Below are positions 9,462-18,287 of a stretch of 64,000 nt of DNA, one piece after another. The notes below the pieces were generated by a model that worked only from the letters and a program-made list of their open reading frames with translations, was not told the origin of the DNA and ran no database searches. Both the position numbers and the translations under genes were made by a program. The stretch spans positions 3,534,001-3,598,000 of the forward strand of contig NZ_JAPEOZ010000001.1 of assembly GCF_026340655.1 (NCBI RefSeq). The letters run 5' to 3'. This DNA is from Streptomyces sp. NBC_01275 (GTDB taxonomy: Bacteria; Actinomycetota; Actinomycetes; Streptomycetales; Streptomycetaceae). Every line of letters starts with the position of its first letter. Position 1 is the stretch's first letter.

Positions 9462-10331
9462 ATGGCGGAAATCATCCAGAAGGACGGCACCTGGGTCTTC
9501 GACGGTGACGCGTTGCGGCTGACGCCCGGACGGGACAAGAGCGTGTCGCTGGTGCGCAGGGAACTGGGTGAACTGGTCGTCCCGCTAGGGGCGTTGGCGG
9601 GAGTGTCGTTCGAGCAGGGGAAGAAGTCCGGGCGGCTCAGGCTGCGGCTGCGGGACGGCGCCGATCCACTGCTGCTCGCGACCGGCGGCCGGCTGACCGA
9701 GCCGCACGACCCGTACCAACTGGCCGTGGAGTCCGACCGGTACGGCGTCGCCGAGTACGTCGCCGACGAGGTGCGGCATGCGCTGACCCTGGACCGGATC
9801 CCGGCCGACCCCGTGGACGCCTACCTGCTGCCCGGCCCGGCCGTGCCCCTGTCGGCCTCCGCCGGGGACGGCACCGCGAGCTTCGACGGCGAGCGGGTGC
9901 GCCTGGAGTGGAACTGGAAGACGGAGGACGCCAAGGCCGCCGGCGGCGCCCGCACGATCGCGGTGGCGGACATCGCCGAAGTCGAGTGGCATCCGGCGGT
10001 CGGCCTGGAGAACGGTTGCCTGCGTTTCACCGTGCGCGGCGCGGCCACGAAGGCCCCGCCGAAGTACGACCCCCACGCCGTCGAGCTGTGGGGCTTCAAG
10101 AAGGATCCGCTGATGGCGCTGGTCGCGGCGGCGGTACAGGCCCGGCTGCCGCATCCGGCGGCGGCCAAGGGGCCTACGGGGGTCGAGGACGCCGTACCAC
10201 CGCTGGAGCCCGTGGACGACCACGACGCCTTGCTGCGACGCCTGCGGGAGCTGGGTGAGCTGCACCGGGCCGGGGTGCTGACGGACGAGGAGTTCACCGT
10301 GGCCAAGCAGGCGGTCCTCAGGCGCATGTAG
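9462..10331 (+). CDS. DUF4429 protein with C-terminal SHOCT domain
   Basis: 289 residues from ATG 9462. A GTG at 9435 overlaps the upstream stop and is a possible longer start. Two DUF4429 beta-rich repeats are visible, at about residues 8-95 and 125-230, each with a T-W-x-F-D-G-x or T-A-S-F-D-G-E opening. The last ~35 residues form a SHOCT motif (L-R-x-L-G-E-L-H-x-A-G-V-L-T-D-E-E-F). SHOCT proteins bind other macromolecules, and the precise role of DUF4429 proteins is unknown. The gene may be co-transcribed with the lectin-domain gene just upstream. Confidence 0.85.
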   Translation: MAEIIQKDGTWVFDGDALRLTPGRDKSVSLVRRELGELVVPLGALAGVSFEQGKKSGRLRLRLRDGADPLLLATGGRLTEPHDPYQLAVESDRYGVAEYVADEVRHALTLDRIPADPVDAYLLPGPAVPLSASAGDGTASFDGERVRLEWNWKTEDAKAAGGARTIAVADIAEVEWHPAVGLENGCLRFTVRGAATKAPPKYDPHAVELWGFKKDPLMALVAAAVQARLPHPAAAKGPTGVEDAVPPLEPVDDHDALLRRLRELGELHRAGVLTDEEFTVAKQAVLRRM

Positions 10332-10359
10332 CGCGGGTGAGGACCGCCCCCGTCGTGCC

Positions 10360-10381
10360 TACGCCCTGCCTTCCGGGCGTA
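10360..10381. terminator. Possible bidirectional terminator between convergent genes
   Basis: TACGCCC and GGGCGTA pair around an 8-nt loop in the 59-bp gap between the DUF4429 gene and the convergent phosphatase gene. The stem is only 7 bp, so this call is weak. Confidence 0.35.
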
Positions 10382-10390
10382 TGTACGGCC

Positions 10391-11980
10391 TTACTTGGCC
10401 TTGCGGGCCACCGTGAAGTGGTCGACCTGGTCGCCGGTCTCGGCGATGCCGCGCACGGTCAGCGTGGCCGTGCGGCCCTTGGCCGCCGGGGTGACGTCCA
10501 CGCGCAGGAACGAGTAGTCGAGGTAGCGCACGCGCGACCAGGCGACCGTCTCGTTGACCTTGCCGTCCTTGGTGTTGATGAAGGAGGCCACGGAGTCGAC
10601 CTCGTTCTCGTGGCCCTCGTAGGAGAGCGGGGCGGTGAACGCGTACAGGCTGCGGCCCGCCGCGCCCGCCGTCACGTAGACGACGCCCTCGGTCTCGGGG
10701 TAGGCCGTGCCGCCGATCGGGAGCTTCTTGGTGACCGCGCCCGCCTTGATGACGTCGGTGCGCTCGTACTGGTGGTTGTGGCCGTTGATGACGAGGTCCA
10801 CCGTGTACTTCTCGAACAGCGGCACCCACTCCTGGCGCACGCCCCCCTCCGAGGCGTGCGCGGTGGAGGTGCAGTAGGCGCAGTGGTGGAAGAAGATCAC
10901 GATGAAGTCGACGTCCTTGGCGGCGCGGTACTTCTTGAGCTGCGCCTCCAGCCACTTGGTCTGGGTGCCGCCGGAGATGCCGAGGTTGGCCGGGATCTCG
11001 AAGGAGATGTCGTTGGCGTCGAGCGAGATGACGGCCGTGTTGCCGTAGACGAAGGTGTAGACGCCGGGGAGGTTCTTGGCGTCCGGGCCGTTGTCGGGAA
11101 GGTTCCAGCGGGCTTCCTCACCGCCGTAGCCGTTGGGCGAGTACCAGGCCTCCATGTCGTGGTTGCCGTAGGCCGGCATCCACGGGACGGACTTGGCGAC
11201 GGACTCGGTCTGGGCGAGGAACTGGTCCCAGATCCGCGAGTCGAAACCGGTGTCCGCGGTCTTTCCGGCGCCGGCCGGGTCGGCGTAGGCGATGTCGCCC
11301 GCGTGCAGGTGGAAGGCCGGGTTCTGGCCGAGGAGCAGGCTGTTGTTGGCGAGGCCGTGGTAGCTGACGCCCTCGTCGCCGAAGGCGGTGAAGGTGAACG
11401 GCTCCTTGTGGGCGGGGGCGGTGGTGAAGGTGCCCAGGGTGCCCAGGAGGTGCGGCTCGGCCGGGTCGAAGCCGGCGTGGCCGACGCCGTAGTAGTACGT
11501 CTTGCCGGGCTTGAGGTGGGTGAGCTCGGCGTGCAGGTAGTACTGGGTGTGGTCGCCGCTGGCGCCGACGCCCGCCGGGGTGTGGAGCGTGCGCACCTCG
11601 GCCTCGATCTTGCGGGAGAGGTCCCAGGGGCGGGCGCCGATCCGGATGAAGGGCTTCTTCACCGCGACCGGGACCTGCCAGGAGACCGTGATCTCGGTGC
11701 GCGGGTCGGCGCCGTAGGCCAGGTGGCGGCCGAAGGGAGCGACGAGGGCGCCGTCGACGCTCGGGGTGTGCGAGGAGGTCTGGGTGGGTGCGGAGGTCTG
11801 TACGGCGGCCTGTGCGGTGGCGCCGGTGACGAACGCTCCGCCCGTGACGGCGCCCAGCGTGACCGCGCCGCCTCTGATCATCGTGCGCCGGGAGAATCTG
11901 GCGCGCAGGTACTCGTGCTGCTCGGCCATGCTCATGCGCTCGGCGAGCTGCTCGGGTACGCCCATGCGAGGAGTGTCCAT
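10391..11980 (-). CDS. Tat-exported purple-acid-phosphatase-like metallophosphoesterase
   Basis: 529 residues. The N-terminus has a twin-arginine signal (S-R-R-T-M-I-R-G-G near residue 30, then a hydrophobic run and A-x-A), so it is exported folded. A fibronectin-III-like purple acid phosphatase N-domain is followed by a metallophosphoesterase domain with G-D-I-A-Y, G-N-H-D (near residue 272), F-H-H and N-G-H-N-H (near residue 396). These are the dinuclear metal ligands. It probably releases phosphate from extracellular esters. The start is uncertain because no good Shine-Dalgarno precedes ATG 11980, and ATG 11965 is possible. Confidence 0.88.
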   Translation of the reverse strand: MDTPRMGVPEQLAERMSMAEQHEYLRARFSRRTMIRGGAVTLGAVTGGAFVTGATAQAAVQTSAPTQTSSHTPSVDGALVAPFGRHLAYGADPRTEITVSWQVPVAVKKPFIRIGARPWDLSRKIEAEVRTLHTPAGVGASGDHTQYYLHAELTHLKPGKTYYYGVGHAGFDPAEPHLLGTLGTFTTAPAHKEPFTFTAFGDEGVSYHGLANNSLLLGQNPAFHLHAGDIAYADPAGAGKTADTGFDSRIWDQFLAQTESVAKSVPWMPAYGNHDMEAWYSPNGYGGEEARWNLPDNGPDAKNLPGVYTFVYGNTAVISLDANDISFEIPANLGISGGTQTKWLEAQLKKYRAAKDVDFIVIFFHHCAYCTSTAHASEGGVRQEWVPLFEKYTVDLVINGHNHQYERTDVIKAGAVTKKLPIGGTAYPETEGVVYVTAGAAGRSLYAFTAPLSYEGHENEVDSVASFINTKDGKVNETVAWSRVRYLDYSFLRVDVTPAAKGRTATLTVRGIAETGDQVDHFTVARKAK

Positions 11981-12115
11981 GAGGTCTGAAAATCGTCGCC
12001 CGGGGCGACGGGCCGCAAGACTCCAAATGGACGGTTCACGAACAGGCGCTCATAACACATTCAATGTTCCCCCAAGGCTTCTTAACAGGGGCTTGCCCGA
12101 AATCGGGCAGGTTTC

Positions 12116-12409
12116 TTGCATGAGCGGCTCGCGTACCTCAGGATCTACCGGGTGCACGACGAACTTGTTGATCACCTGACGCGCTCCACACCCCTCAGCC
12201 GGGGCGAGGCACTGCGGGTGATCCAGGACGTGCTCGCCTACTTCGACGAGACGACCGAGGACTACGTCCGTCGCCGCCACCGCGAGCTCCAGGCGCAGGG
12301 TCTGGTGAACGCGGAGATCTTCGAACGGATCGAGGCGGACCTGAAATACCGCGCGGTGGCGCCGCCGGAGCTCACGCTCAGGCAGCTGCGCCGCATGGTC
12401 TACGGCTGA
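12116..12409 (+). CDS. Small conserved protein of unknown function
   Basis: 97 residues if TTG 12116 is the start (GGGCAGG upstream); GTG 12152 would give 85 residues. I do not recognise a domain. The protein is charged and mostly helical, with no membrane segment. Landmarks are an S-R-G-E-A-L-R-V-I-Q-D-V-L stretch and a C-terminal L-R-Q-L-R-R-M-V-Y-G. It lies 44 bp before glmS on the same strand and could share its transcript. Codon use is typical for the chromosome, which supports a real gene. Confidence 0.65.
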   Translation: MHERLAYLRIYRVHDELVDHLTRSTPLSRGEALRVIQDVLAYFDETTEDYVRRRHRELQAQGLVNAEIFERIEADLKYRAVAPPELTLRQLRRMVYG

Positions 12410-12453
12410 GCCGCTACTCAGCCGTACTCATTGAACTTGGGGAATACGTATAT

Positions 12454-14271
12454 ATGTGCGGAATCGTCGGATACATCGGGAAGCGTGACGTCGCTCCCCT
12501 GCTCCTGGAGGGCCTGCAGCGCCTGGAGTACCGCGGGTACGACTCCGCGGGCATAGTCGTCACCTCCCCGAAGGCGACCGGCCTGAAGATGGTCAAGGCC
12601 AAGGGCCGGGTCCGCGACCTGGAGGCCAAGGTCCCGGCGCGCTTCAGGGGCACCACCGGCATCGCCCACACCCGCTGGGCCACCCACGGCGCCCCCTCCG
12701 ACGTGAACGCCCACCCGCACATGTCGGCCGACCTCAAGGTCGCCGTCGTGCACAACGGCATCATCGACAACGCCTCCGACCTGCGCAAGAAGCTCGAGGC
12801 CGACGGCGTCGAGTTCCTCTCGGAGACCGACACCGAGGTCCTGGTCCACCTCGTCGCCCGCTCCCAGGCCGAGAAGCTCGAGGACAAGGTCCGCGAGGCG
12901 CTGCGCGTGGTCGAGGGCACGTACGGCATCGCCGTCATGCACGCCGACTTCAACGACCGCATCGTCGTCGCCCGCAACGGCTCCCCGGTCGTCCTCGGCA
13001 TCGGCGAGAAGGAGATGTTCGTCGCCTCGGACATCGCCGCGCTGGTCGCCCACACCCGGCAGATAGTCACGCTGGACGACGGCGAGATGGCCACCCTCAA
13101 GGCCGACGACTTCCGCACCTACACCACCGAGGGCACCCGCACCACGGCCGAGCCGACCACCGTGGAGTGGGAGGCCGCCTCCTACGACATGGGCGGCCAC
13201 GACACCTACATGCACAAGGAGATCCACGAGCAGGCCGACGCCGTGGACCGCGTGCTGCGCGGCCGCATCGACGACCGCTTCTCCACCGTGCACCTCGGCG
13301 GCCTCAACCTGGACGCCCGCGAGGCGCGTCAGATCCGCCGCGTGAAGATCCTCGGCTGCGGCACCTCGTACCACGCGGGCATGATCGGCGCGCAGATGAT
13401 CGAGGAGCTGGCCCGCATCCCCGCGGACGCCGAGCCCGCGTCCGAGTTCCGCTACCGCAACGCGGTCGTCGACCCCGACACCCTGTACATCGCCGTCTCG
13501 CAGTCCGGTGAGACGTACGACGTGCTGGCCGCCGTCCAGGAGCTGAAGCGCAAGGGCGCGCGGGTGCTGGGCGTGGTCAACGTGGTCGGCTCGGCGATCG
13601 CCCGCGAGGCCGACGGCGGTGTGTACGTGCACGCCGGCCCCGAGGTCTGCGTGGTCTCCACCAAGTGCTTCACCAACACCACGGTCGCCTTCGCGCTGCT
13701 CGCCCTGCACCTGGGCCGCACCCGCGACCTGTCCGTGCGCGACGGCAAGCGGATCATCGAGGGTCTGCGCAAGCTGCCCGGCCAGATCGCCGAGATCCTG
13801 GAGCAGGAGGCGGAGATCGAGAAGCTGGCGGAGCAGTTCGCCGAGGCCCGCTCGATGCTCTTCATCGGCCGCGTCCGGGGCTACCCGGTGGCCCGTGAGG
13901 CCTCCCTGAAGCTCAAGGAGGTCTCCTACATCCACGCCGAGGCCTACCCGGCCTCCGAGCTCAAGCACGGCCCGCTGGCCCTCATCGAGCCCGCGCTGCC
14001 GACGGTCGCGATCGTCCCGAACGACGACCTGCTGGAGAAGAACCGCGCGGCCCTGGAGGAGATCAAGGCCCGCAGCGGCAAGATCCTCGCCGTGGCGCAC
14101 GAGTGCCAGGAGAAGGCCGACCAGACGATCGTCGTCCCCAAGAACGAGGACGAGCTCGACCCCATCCTCATGGGCATCCCCCTCCAGCTCCTCGCCTACT
14201 ACACGGCCAAGGCCCTCGGCCGAGACATCGACAAGCCGAGGAACCTGGCGAAGTCGGTGACGGTCGAGTAG
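12454..14271 (+). CDS. glmS: GlmS, glutamine-fructose-6-phosphate aminotransferase
   Basis: 605 residues, the family length. After Met removal Cys2 (M-C-G-I-V-G-Y) is the N-terminal nucleophile of the class II glutaminase domain (~2-220). Two SIS sugar-isomerase domains follow (~285-420 and ~455-590), with the conserved C-G-T-S-Y-H and S-Q-S-G-E-T sugar-phosphate loops, ending K-S-V-T-V-E. It makes glucosamine-6-phosphate from fructose-6-phosphate and glutamine for peptidoglycan and other amino-sugars. No glmS ribozyme or riboswitch is visible in the short 5' gap. Confidence 0.97.
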   Translation: MCGIVGYIGKRDVAPLLLEGLQRLEYRGYDSAGIVVTSPKATGLKMVKAKGRVRDLEAKVPARFRGTTGIAHTRWATHGAPSDVNAHPHMSADLKVAVVHNGIIDNASDLRKKLEADGVEFLSETDTEVLVHLVARSQAEKLEDKVREALRVVEGTYGIAVMHADFNDRIVVARNGSPVVLGIGEKEMFVASDIAALVAHTRQIVTLDDGEMATLKADDFRTYTTEGTRTTAEPTTVEWEAASYDMGGHDTYMHKEIHEQADAVDRVLRGRIDDRFSTVHLGGLNLDAREARQIRRVKILGCGTSYHAGMIGAQMIEELARIPADAEPASEFRYRNAVVDPDTLYIAVSQSGETYDVLAAVQELKRKGARVLGVVNVVGSAIAREADGGVYVHAGPEVCVVSTKCFTNTTVAFALLALHLGRTRDLSVRDGKRIIEGLRKLPGQIAEILEQEAEIEKLAEQFAEARSMLFIGRVRGYPVAREASLKLKEVSYIHAEAYPASELKHGPLALIEPALPTVAIVPNDDLLEKNRAALEEIKARSGKILAVAHECQEKADQTIVVPKNEDELDPILMGIPLQLLAYYTAKALGRDIDKPRNLAKSVTVE

Positions 14272-14414
14272 CACGGTTCTCGTCGAGTAGCGGCTGCTTT
14301 TCAGGGGCGCGAGGAGGCAGGCTTCTCAGGGGCGCGGGGCTTTACCGACGTACGGCTCCGCCGCGTGGGCGCGACCAGCCCCCACCCGCCCCCGCAGAGG
14401 CCACACGAACAGAA

Positions 14415-14452
14415 CGGACCCCCACGTGACGCCACCTGTCGCGGGGGGTCCG
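14415..14452. terminator. Probable terminator between glmS and the convergent membrane gene
   Basis: CGGACCCCC pairs with GGGGGTCCG (9 bp) across a 20-nt loop, roughly midway between two convergent genes. The loop is long, so confidence is moderate. Confidence 0.5.
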
Positions 14453-14496
14453 CTCTCGTCAGCCGGGGGCAGCCCAACCCCCGGCACCGGCTGCCG

Positions 14497-15069
14497 TCAA
14501 CCCGTAGCCGTCACCCCGGGCCGGGCAGCCCGTCGCGAAAACGCCGTAGGCCAGTGCGCGAGCGCCGCCGTCGCCGCGTACCACGCGACCGCCCCCGCCG
14601 CGACGGCGAACCAGCCGCCCGCCTTCGTGAGGCTGTCGCTGTCGGCGAAGCGGGCGACGGCCAGCAGCACCAGCGAGACGAAGAACAGCCCGTGCGCGCC
14701 CTGGGCGAGCGGCTCGCCGCCGGCGAGGGTCAGGGAGAGCGCCACGAGGGCGAACAGGAGCAGGAAGAGCCCTGCGGCGTTGTCGGAGACCTGTGCCCCG
14801 GAGGAGACGGCCCAGGTGAACCAGAACGCGCCCAGGACGGTGTAGGCGGTGCCGGTGGCCGAGTCGCGGTCCCGGAGGGCGAGCAGGCCGGCGACGAACA
14901 GCGCGACGCCCCCGACGTAGTGGGCGATGGAGACGGCGTCGGCCGCCGTCACGCCGTCGATGAGATCGGTGTACCCGAGGCCGAAGGCCAACAGGGTGAC
15001 GCCCAGGGCGAGTCGGCCGGCGATCACGGTGGTGCTTCCCGTGCTTCCCGCAGAGACGTCGTTGTCCAC
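14497..15069 (-). CDS. GPR1/FUN34/YaaH family membrane protein
   Basis: 190 residues with six predicted transmembrane helices and short loops, the size of bacterial SatP/YaaH acetate-succinate transporters. The order of hydrophobic segments, the G-Y-T-D-L near the first helix and the T-V-L-G-A-F-W-F-T-W-A motif fit the family. It probably moves small organic acids such as acetate across the membrane. The canonical N-P-A-P-L-G-L motif near the N-terminus is not evident, so transport substrate and activity are uncertain. It is transcribed alone, convergent with glmS. Confidence 0.75.
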   Translation of the reverse strand: MDNDVSAGSTGSTTVIAGRLALGVTLLAFGLGYTDLIDGVTAADAVSIAHYVGGVALFVAGLLALRDRDSATGTAYTVLGAFWFTWAVSSGAQVSDNAAGLFLLLFALVALSLTLAGGEPLAQGAHGLFFVSLVLLAVARFADSDSLTKAGGWFAVAAGAVAWYAATAALAHWPTAFSRRAARPGVTATG

Positions 15070-15184
15070 GGCGGGCTCCCTTCATGCATGTGCACTTGTG
15101 TGAGCGATATATGCCCTTCACAAACGCACAAACACCCTGAGAGGACCGCGAATTCAGGAGAGTTCCGGGAGATTTCCGGGAGAG

Positions 15185-15712
15185 TTACGGAATCACGATG
15201 ACAGGCCGCTTCGCCCGCTTGGCGAGCCGTCCGGCGACAGAGCCGAAGATCCGGCCCACGATGCCGTGCGTGGACCCGACGACGATCGCGTCCGCCTCGT
15301 ACTCCCGCCCCACCTCTTCGAGTTCATGGCAGATGTCGCCGCCGCGCTCGACCAGGATCCAGGGCACCTCGGCGAGATACTCCGCGCAGGCGAGCTCCAG
15401 ACCGAGCACCTCGGTGCGATGGTCCGGCACGTCCACGAAGACCGGCGGCTCGCAGCCGGCCCACACCGTGGTGGGCAGCCGGTTGGCCACGTGCACGATG
15501 ATCAGGCCCGCGCGGGAGCGGTGGGCCATGCCGATCGCGTACGCCAGGGCGCGTTCGCTGGAGGTGGAGCCGTCGAAGCCGACGACGACACCGTGCTTGA
15601 AGGCGGGATCGCAGGAGGGGCGTGCCTCTTCCGCCGCCAGGGGCTCGGCCGCCGTGGGATCGGCGACGGGCCGCTTGCGGTCCGCGGGTTCGAAGAATTC
15701 GTGACCGGCCAT
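15185..15712 (-). CDS. Universal stress protein (UspA family)
   Basis: 175 residues from ATG 15712; a longer open frame extends upstream but lacks family similarity. One Usp domain covers residues ~45-175. It starts with V-V-V-G-F-D-G-S-x-x-S and ends with the ATP-binding signature G-S-T-H-G-I-V-G-R-I-F-G-S-V. Such ATP-binding cytoplasmic proteins accumulate under stress or growth arrest. Nothing in the neighbourhood ties it to a particular stress. Confidence 0.9.
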   Translation of the reverse strand: MAGHEFFEPADRKRPVADPTAAEPLAAEEARPSCDPAFKHGVVVGFDGSTSSERALAYAIGMAHRSRAGLIIVHVANRLPTTVWAGCEPPVFVDVPDHRTEVLGLELACAEYLAEVPWILVERGGDICHELEEVGREYEADAIVVGSTHGIVGRIFGSVAGRLAKRAKRPVIVIP

Positions 15713-16166
15713 GGCTGTCTCGGCGAATCGATCCTTATGCGGGGGACGACAGTCCTTGTTGTACGTGGTGCGAGGTGGAACGTGGTGCGTGCCTTGTGCG
15801 GGTGGGACGGCGATGAGCACCGGAGCTGTGTCCGGGAATCATCTTCCCAACCCCATACCCCCAAGGGTACGGCGGCACGCCTCTTCGGCCCAGATCCCGC
15901 CCACGGTCGGTGGGGGTTCCAGGGAGCATGCACGAGCAGCCGCCCGTAACGCAATGGCTGCTGCCCCGTACAGGCGGTTTGCACAGGGTTCGCTTATCCG
16001 GGACACACAGGTGAGTGACCGACCGCTCGAACACGCGTTGAACCCTGTGCACCGCCGCGTACCGTCACCTACTGCCGCCCCACCGCCGTCCCATCGCCCC
16101 ACCGGCGTTTCCCGCCGTTCACCGCCGTTCACCGCCGTTCACCGCCGAAGGAGAGGAGCCGGCCCC
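15713..16166. other. 454-bp intergenic region with 10-bp tandem repeat
   Basis: It lies between the divergent stress-protein and small-membrane-protein genes, so it should hold both promoters; I cannot assign -35/-10 boxes with confidence. The notable element is a run of the 10-mer accgccgttc (16111-16147, three copies plus a partial) directly before the Shine-Dalgarno of the membrane gene. No coding region is supported. Confidence 0.5.
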
Positions 16167-16502
16167 ATGCTCTCGTCCCGTAGCACCCCCGAAGCGCCCG
16201 CCGCCGCCGGCGACGACCGGGCGACCGACCTGATCCGCTGGGCGGCCTTCAGCTGCGTCCTCGTCCCGGTGGTACTCCTCTGGTACGGCGCCTCCCTCGC
16301 CGGCGCGGCCGGCACCGCCCTGGGCCTGGCCGCCGTCACGGCCGTGTGCCGACTGCTGCTGCGCCGGTCCGAGCGGTACGCGGCCCGGCTGCTCGCCGAG
16401 GAGGAGCCGCCGCACCCGCACCATCGGGGCCGCCGCCAGCGCTCCGGAACGGGCTCTCATCGTGGCGCTCGTCACTCCGGGGGAAACTCACCGGTCGGTT
16501 GA
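16167..16502 (+). CDS. Small two-helix membrane protein upstream of adpA
   Basis: 111 residues from ATG 16167, with AAGGAGAGGAG upstream. Two hydrophobic helices (~26-45 and ~48-64, the second ending in R-L-L-L-R-R) are followed by a basic, His/Gly/Arg-rich C-terminal tail. The family is not recognised. A small membrane-protein gene at this place before adpA is also what I recall from S. coelicolor, which suggests conserved linkage. The role is unknown. Confidence 0.75.
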   Translation: MLSSRSTPEAPAAAGDDRATDLIRWAAFSCVLVPVVLLWYGASLAGAAGTALGLAAVTAVCRLLLRRSERYAARLLAEEEPPHPHHRGRRQRSGTGSHRGARHSGGNSPVG

Positions 16503-16879
16503 CCGGTTTTCACGCACGCGCCCGCTTCTTTTCAGCCAACTTCCGTCCCCTGTGCATCCCTTGCCGTAACCACCCCCCACCCCCCGTTCCACCTGCACGG
16601 AAAGGGCCTCAGGGGACCTGCGCACCCTACGGGGATTGGCCACCACGACGAGGCGCACTTCCCTGCACGGCCCACGAGTGCAACGCTTCGTGATCGAATG
16701 CTTCACGCCAAGTTGCCAAGTCGACAATCTGCCGGGTGGTGAACTGGCCACTCCGGCACCACGCGACACAGTAGATTCGATCTTGACTGTCTACGGCGGG
16801 GGACTCGTGCAGGACCGAGGGGAAACGTGCAGGAGCGACACAACCGAGGAGCCGCGACCACCGAGGGGGGCTTAGCAGT
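16503..16879 (+). promoter_or_regulatory. Upstream control region of adpA (377 bp)
   Basis: No gene is visible. Long leaders before adpA are normal in Streptomyces, where AdpA binds its own promoter and other developmental regulators act. A TTGACT at 16783-16788 could be a -35 element but lacks a convincing -10 partner. AdpA sites are degenerate (TGGCSNGWWY), so I do not assign individual ones by eye. The proximal bases before ATG 16880 contain GAGGGGGG. Confidence 0.5.
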
Positions 16880-18121
16880 ATGAGCCACGACTCCACTGCC
16901 GCGCCGGAAGCCGCGGCCCGGAAACTTTCCGGGCGACGCCGCAAGGAGATCGTCGCGGTGCTGCTGTTCAGCGGCGGCCCCATCTTCGAGAGTTCCATTC
17001 CGCTGTCGGTGTTCGGGATTGACCGCCAGGACGCCGGCGTGCCGCGATATCGCCTGTTGGTGTGCGGCGGCGAAGAGGGTCCGCTACGCACCACAGGGGG
17101 CCTGGAACTCACCGCGCCACATGGCTTGGAAGCGATCTCGCGAGCGGGCACGGTCGTCGTACCGGCCTGGCGTTCGATCACTTCTCCGCCACCGGAGGAG
17201 GCGCTCGACGCGCTGCGCCGGGCGCACGAAGAGGGCGCCCGCATCGTGGGCCTGTGCACCGGCGCATTCGTGCTGGCTGCGGCGGGCCTGCTGGACGGCC
17301 GACCGGCCACGACCCACTGGATGTACGCACCGACGCTGGCCAAGCGCTATCCGTCGGTGCACGTGGATCCACGAGAACTCTTCGTGGACGACGGCGACGT
17401 ACTGACGTCGGCGGGTACGGCGGCCGGAATCGATCTCTGTCTTCATATCGTGCGGACGGACCACGGCAACGAGGCGGCGGGCGCGCTGGCCCGGCGTCTG
17501 GTGGTCCCCCCGCGCCGATCGGGCGGCCAGGAGCGCTATCTCGACCGGTCTTTACCAGAGGAGATCGGCGCCGACCCGCTCGCCGAGGTCGTCGCCTGGG
17601 CGCTGGAGCATCTCCACGAGCAGTTCGACGTGGAGACGCTGGCCGCGCGCGCGTACATGAGCCGCCGGACGTTCGACCGTCGCTTCCGGTCCCTGACCGG
17701 CAGCGCACCGCTCCAGTGGCTGATCACCCAGCGCGTCCTGCAGGCGCAGCGCCTGCTGGAGACGTCGGACTACTCGGTGGACGAGGTCGCGGGCCGCTGC
17801 GGCTTCCGTTCGCCGGTGGCCCTGCGCGGCCACTTCCGCCGTCAGCTGGGCTCGTCCCCGGCCGCGTACCGGGCGGCGTACCGGGCCCGCAGGCCGCAGG
17901 CCGAACGCCCGACGGAGAGCGAGCCGCGGGAGCCGGCTCCTTCGGGCGCGCCGACGGGCCCGCCGTCGGTGCTGCATCCGGAGGGCCCGGGTCCGGTGCC
18001 GCCCCAGCTGAGGCGTACCGCCTCCGCGGGCGCGGTGGGTTCGGGATCGTCCCTGTCGGACCACGGCCGTGACGCGTACGCATCACGGGCGAGCCTGCCG
18101 GGGCAGCGCAGCGGCATGTGA
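16880..18121 (+). CDS. adpA: AdpA (BldH), central developmental regulator
   Basis: 413 residues. An N-terminal DJ-1/PfpI-like (class I glutamine amidotransferase-like) domain at ~20-200 contains the G-L-C-T-G-A-F motif. A C-terminal AraC/XylS double helix-turn-helix (~235-335) has the F-D-R-R-F-R-S-L-T-G and A-G-R-C-G-F-R-S recognition segments. A low-complexity Pro/Ser/Gly tail follows. It activates hundreds of genes for aerial growth and antibiotic production. Codon 225 is TTA, placed in the linker between the domains, exactly where adpA is known to depend on bldA tRNA-Leu(UAA). Confidence 0.97.
   Translation: MSHDSTAAPEAAARKLSGRRRKEIVAVLLFSGGPIFESSIPLSVFGIDRQDAGVPRYRLLVCGGEEGPLRTTGGLELTAPHGLEAISRAGTVVVPAWRSITSPPPEEALDALRRAHEEGARIVGLCTGAFVLAAAGLLDGRPATTHWMYAPTLAKRYPSVHVDPRELFVDDGDVLTSAGTAAGIDLCLHIVRTDHGNEAAGALARRLVVPPRRSGGQERYLDRSLPEEIGADPLAEVVAWALEHLHEQFDVETLAARAYMSRRTFDRRFRSLTGSAPLQWLITQRVLQAQRLLETSDYSVDEVAGRCGFRSPVALRGHFRRQLGSSPAAYRAAYRARRPQAERPTESEPREPAPSGAPTGPPSVLHPEGPGPVPPQLRRTASAGAVGSGSSLSDHGRDAYASRASLPGQRSGM
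17552..17554 (+). promoter_or_regulatory. TTA codon 225 of adpA (bldA control point)
   Basis: In-frame TTA in a gene otherwise using GC-rich codons, located between the regulatory and DNA-binding domains. In Streptomyces this codon makes AdpA synthesis depend on the late-appearing bldA tRNA. Confidence 0.93.
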
Positions 18122-18142
18122 CCGTGTAAGGGATTCCTCAAG

Positions 18143-18172
18143 CGCCGGACGGGTGTTTCAGCCCGTCCGGCG
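18143..18172 (+). terminator. Terminator after adpA (streptomycete palindromic repeat type)
   Basis: CGCCGGACGGG pairs perfectly with CCCGTCCGGCG (11 bp) around the 8-nt loop tgtttcag, 22 bases after the adpA stop. The sequence, including the flanking 'caag' and 'ttcgag', is the common palindrome scattered after Streptomyces genes. Confidence 0.82.
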
Positions 18173-18287
18173 TTCGAGCACGAGGCCCCTTCAGGGCCGA
18201 AGCGGAGGCCGGGGGGCGACAGCCCCCAGCAAGGTCGGCACCGACCTGGGGCGTCCTAAAAGCCGACGTCAGCTTTAGGGTGGTCGC

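Noticed and set aside
12410..12453. glmS riboswitch/ribozyme
   Set aside because: The gap is only 44 bp and has no pseudoknot-like GC segments; glmS ribozymes are a Firmicutes feature.
12418..14274. 618-residue open frame on the minus strand opposite glmS
   Set aside because: No recognisable domain; glmS on the other strand explains the region completely.
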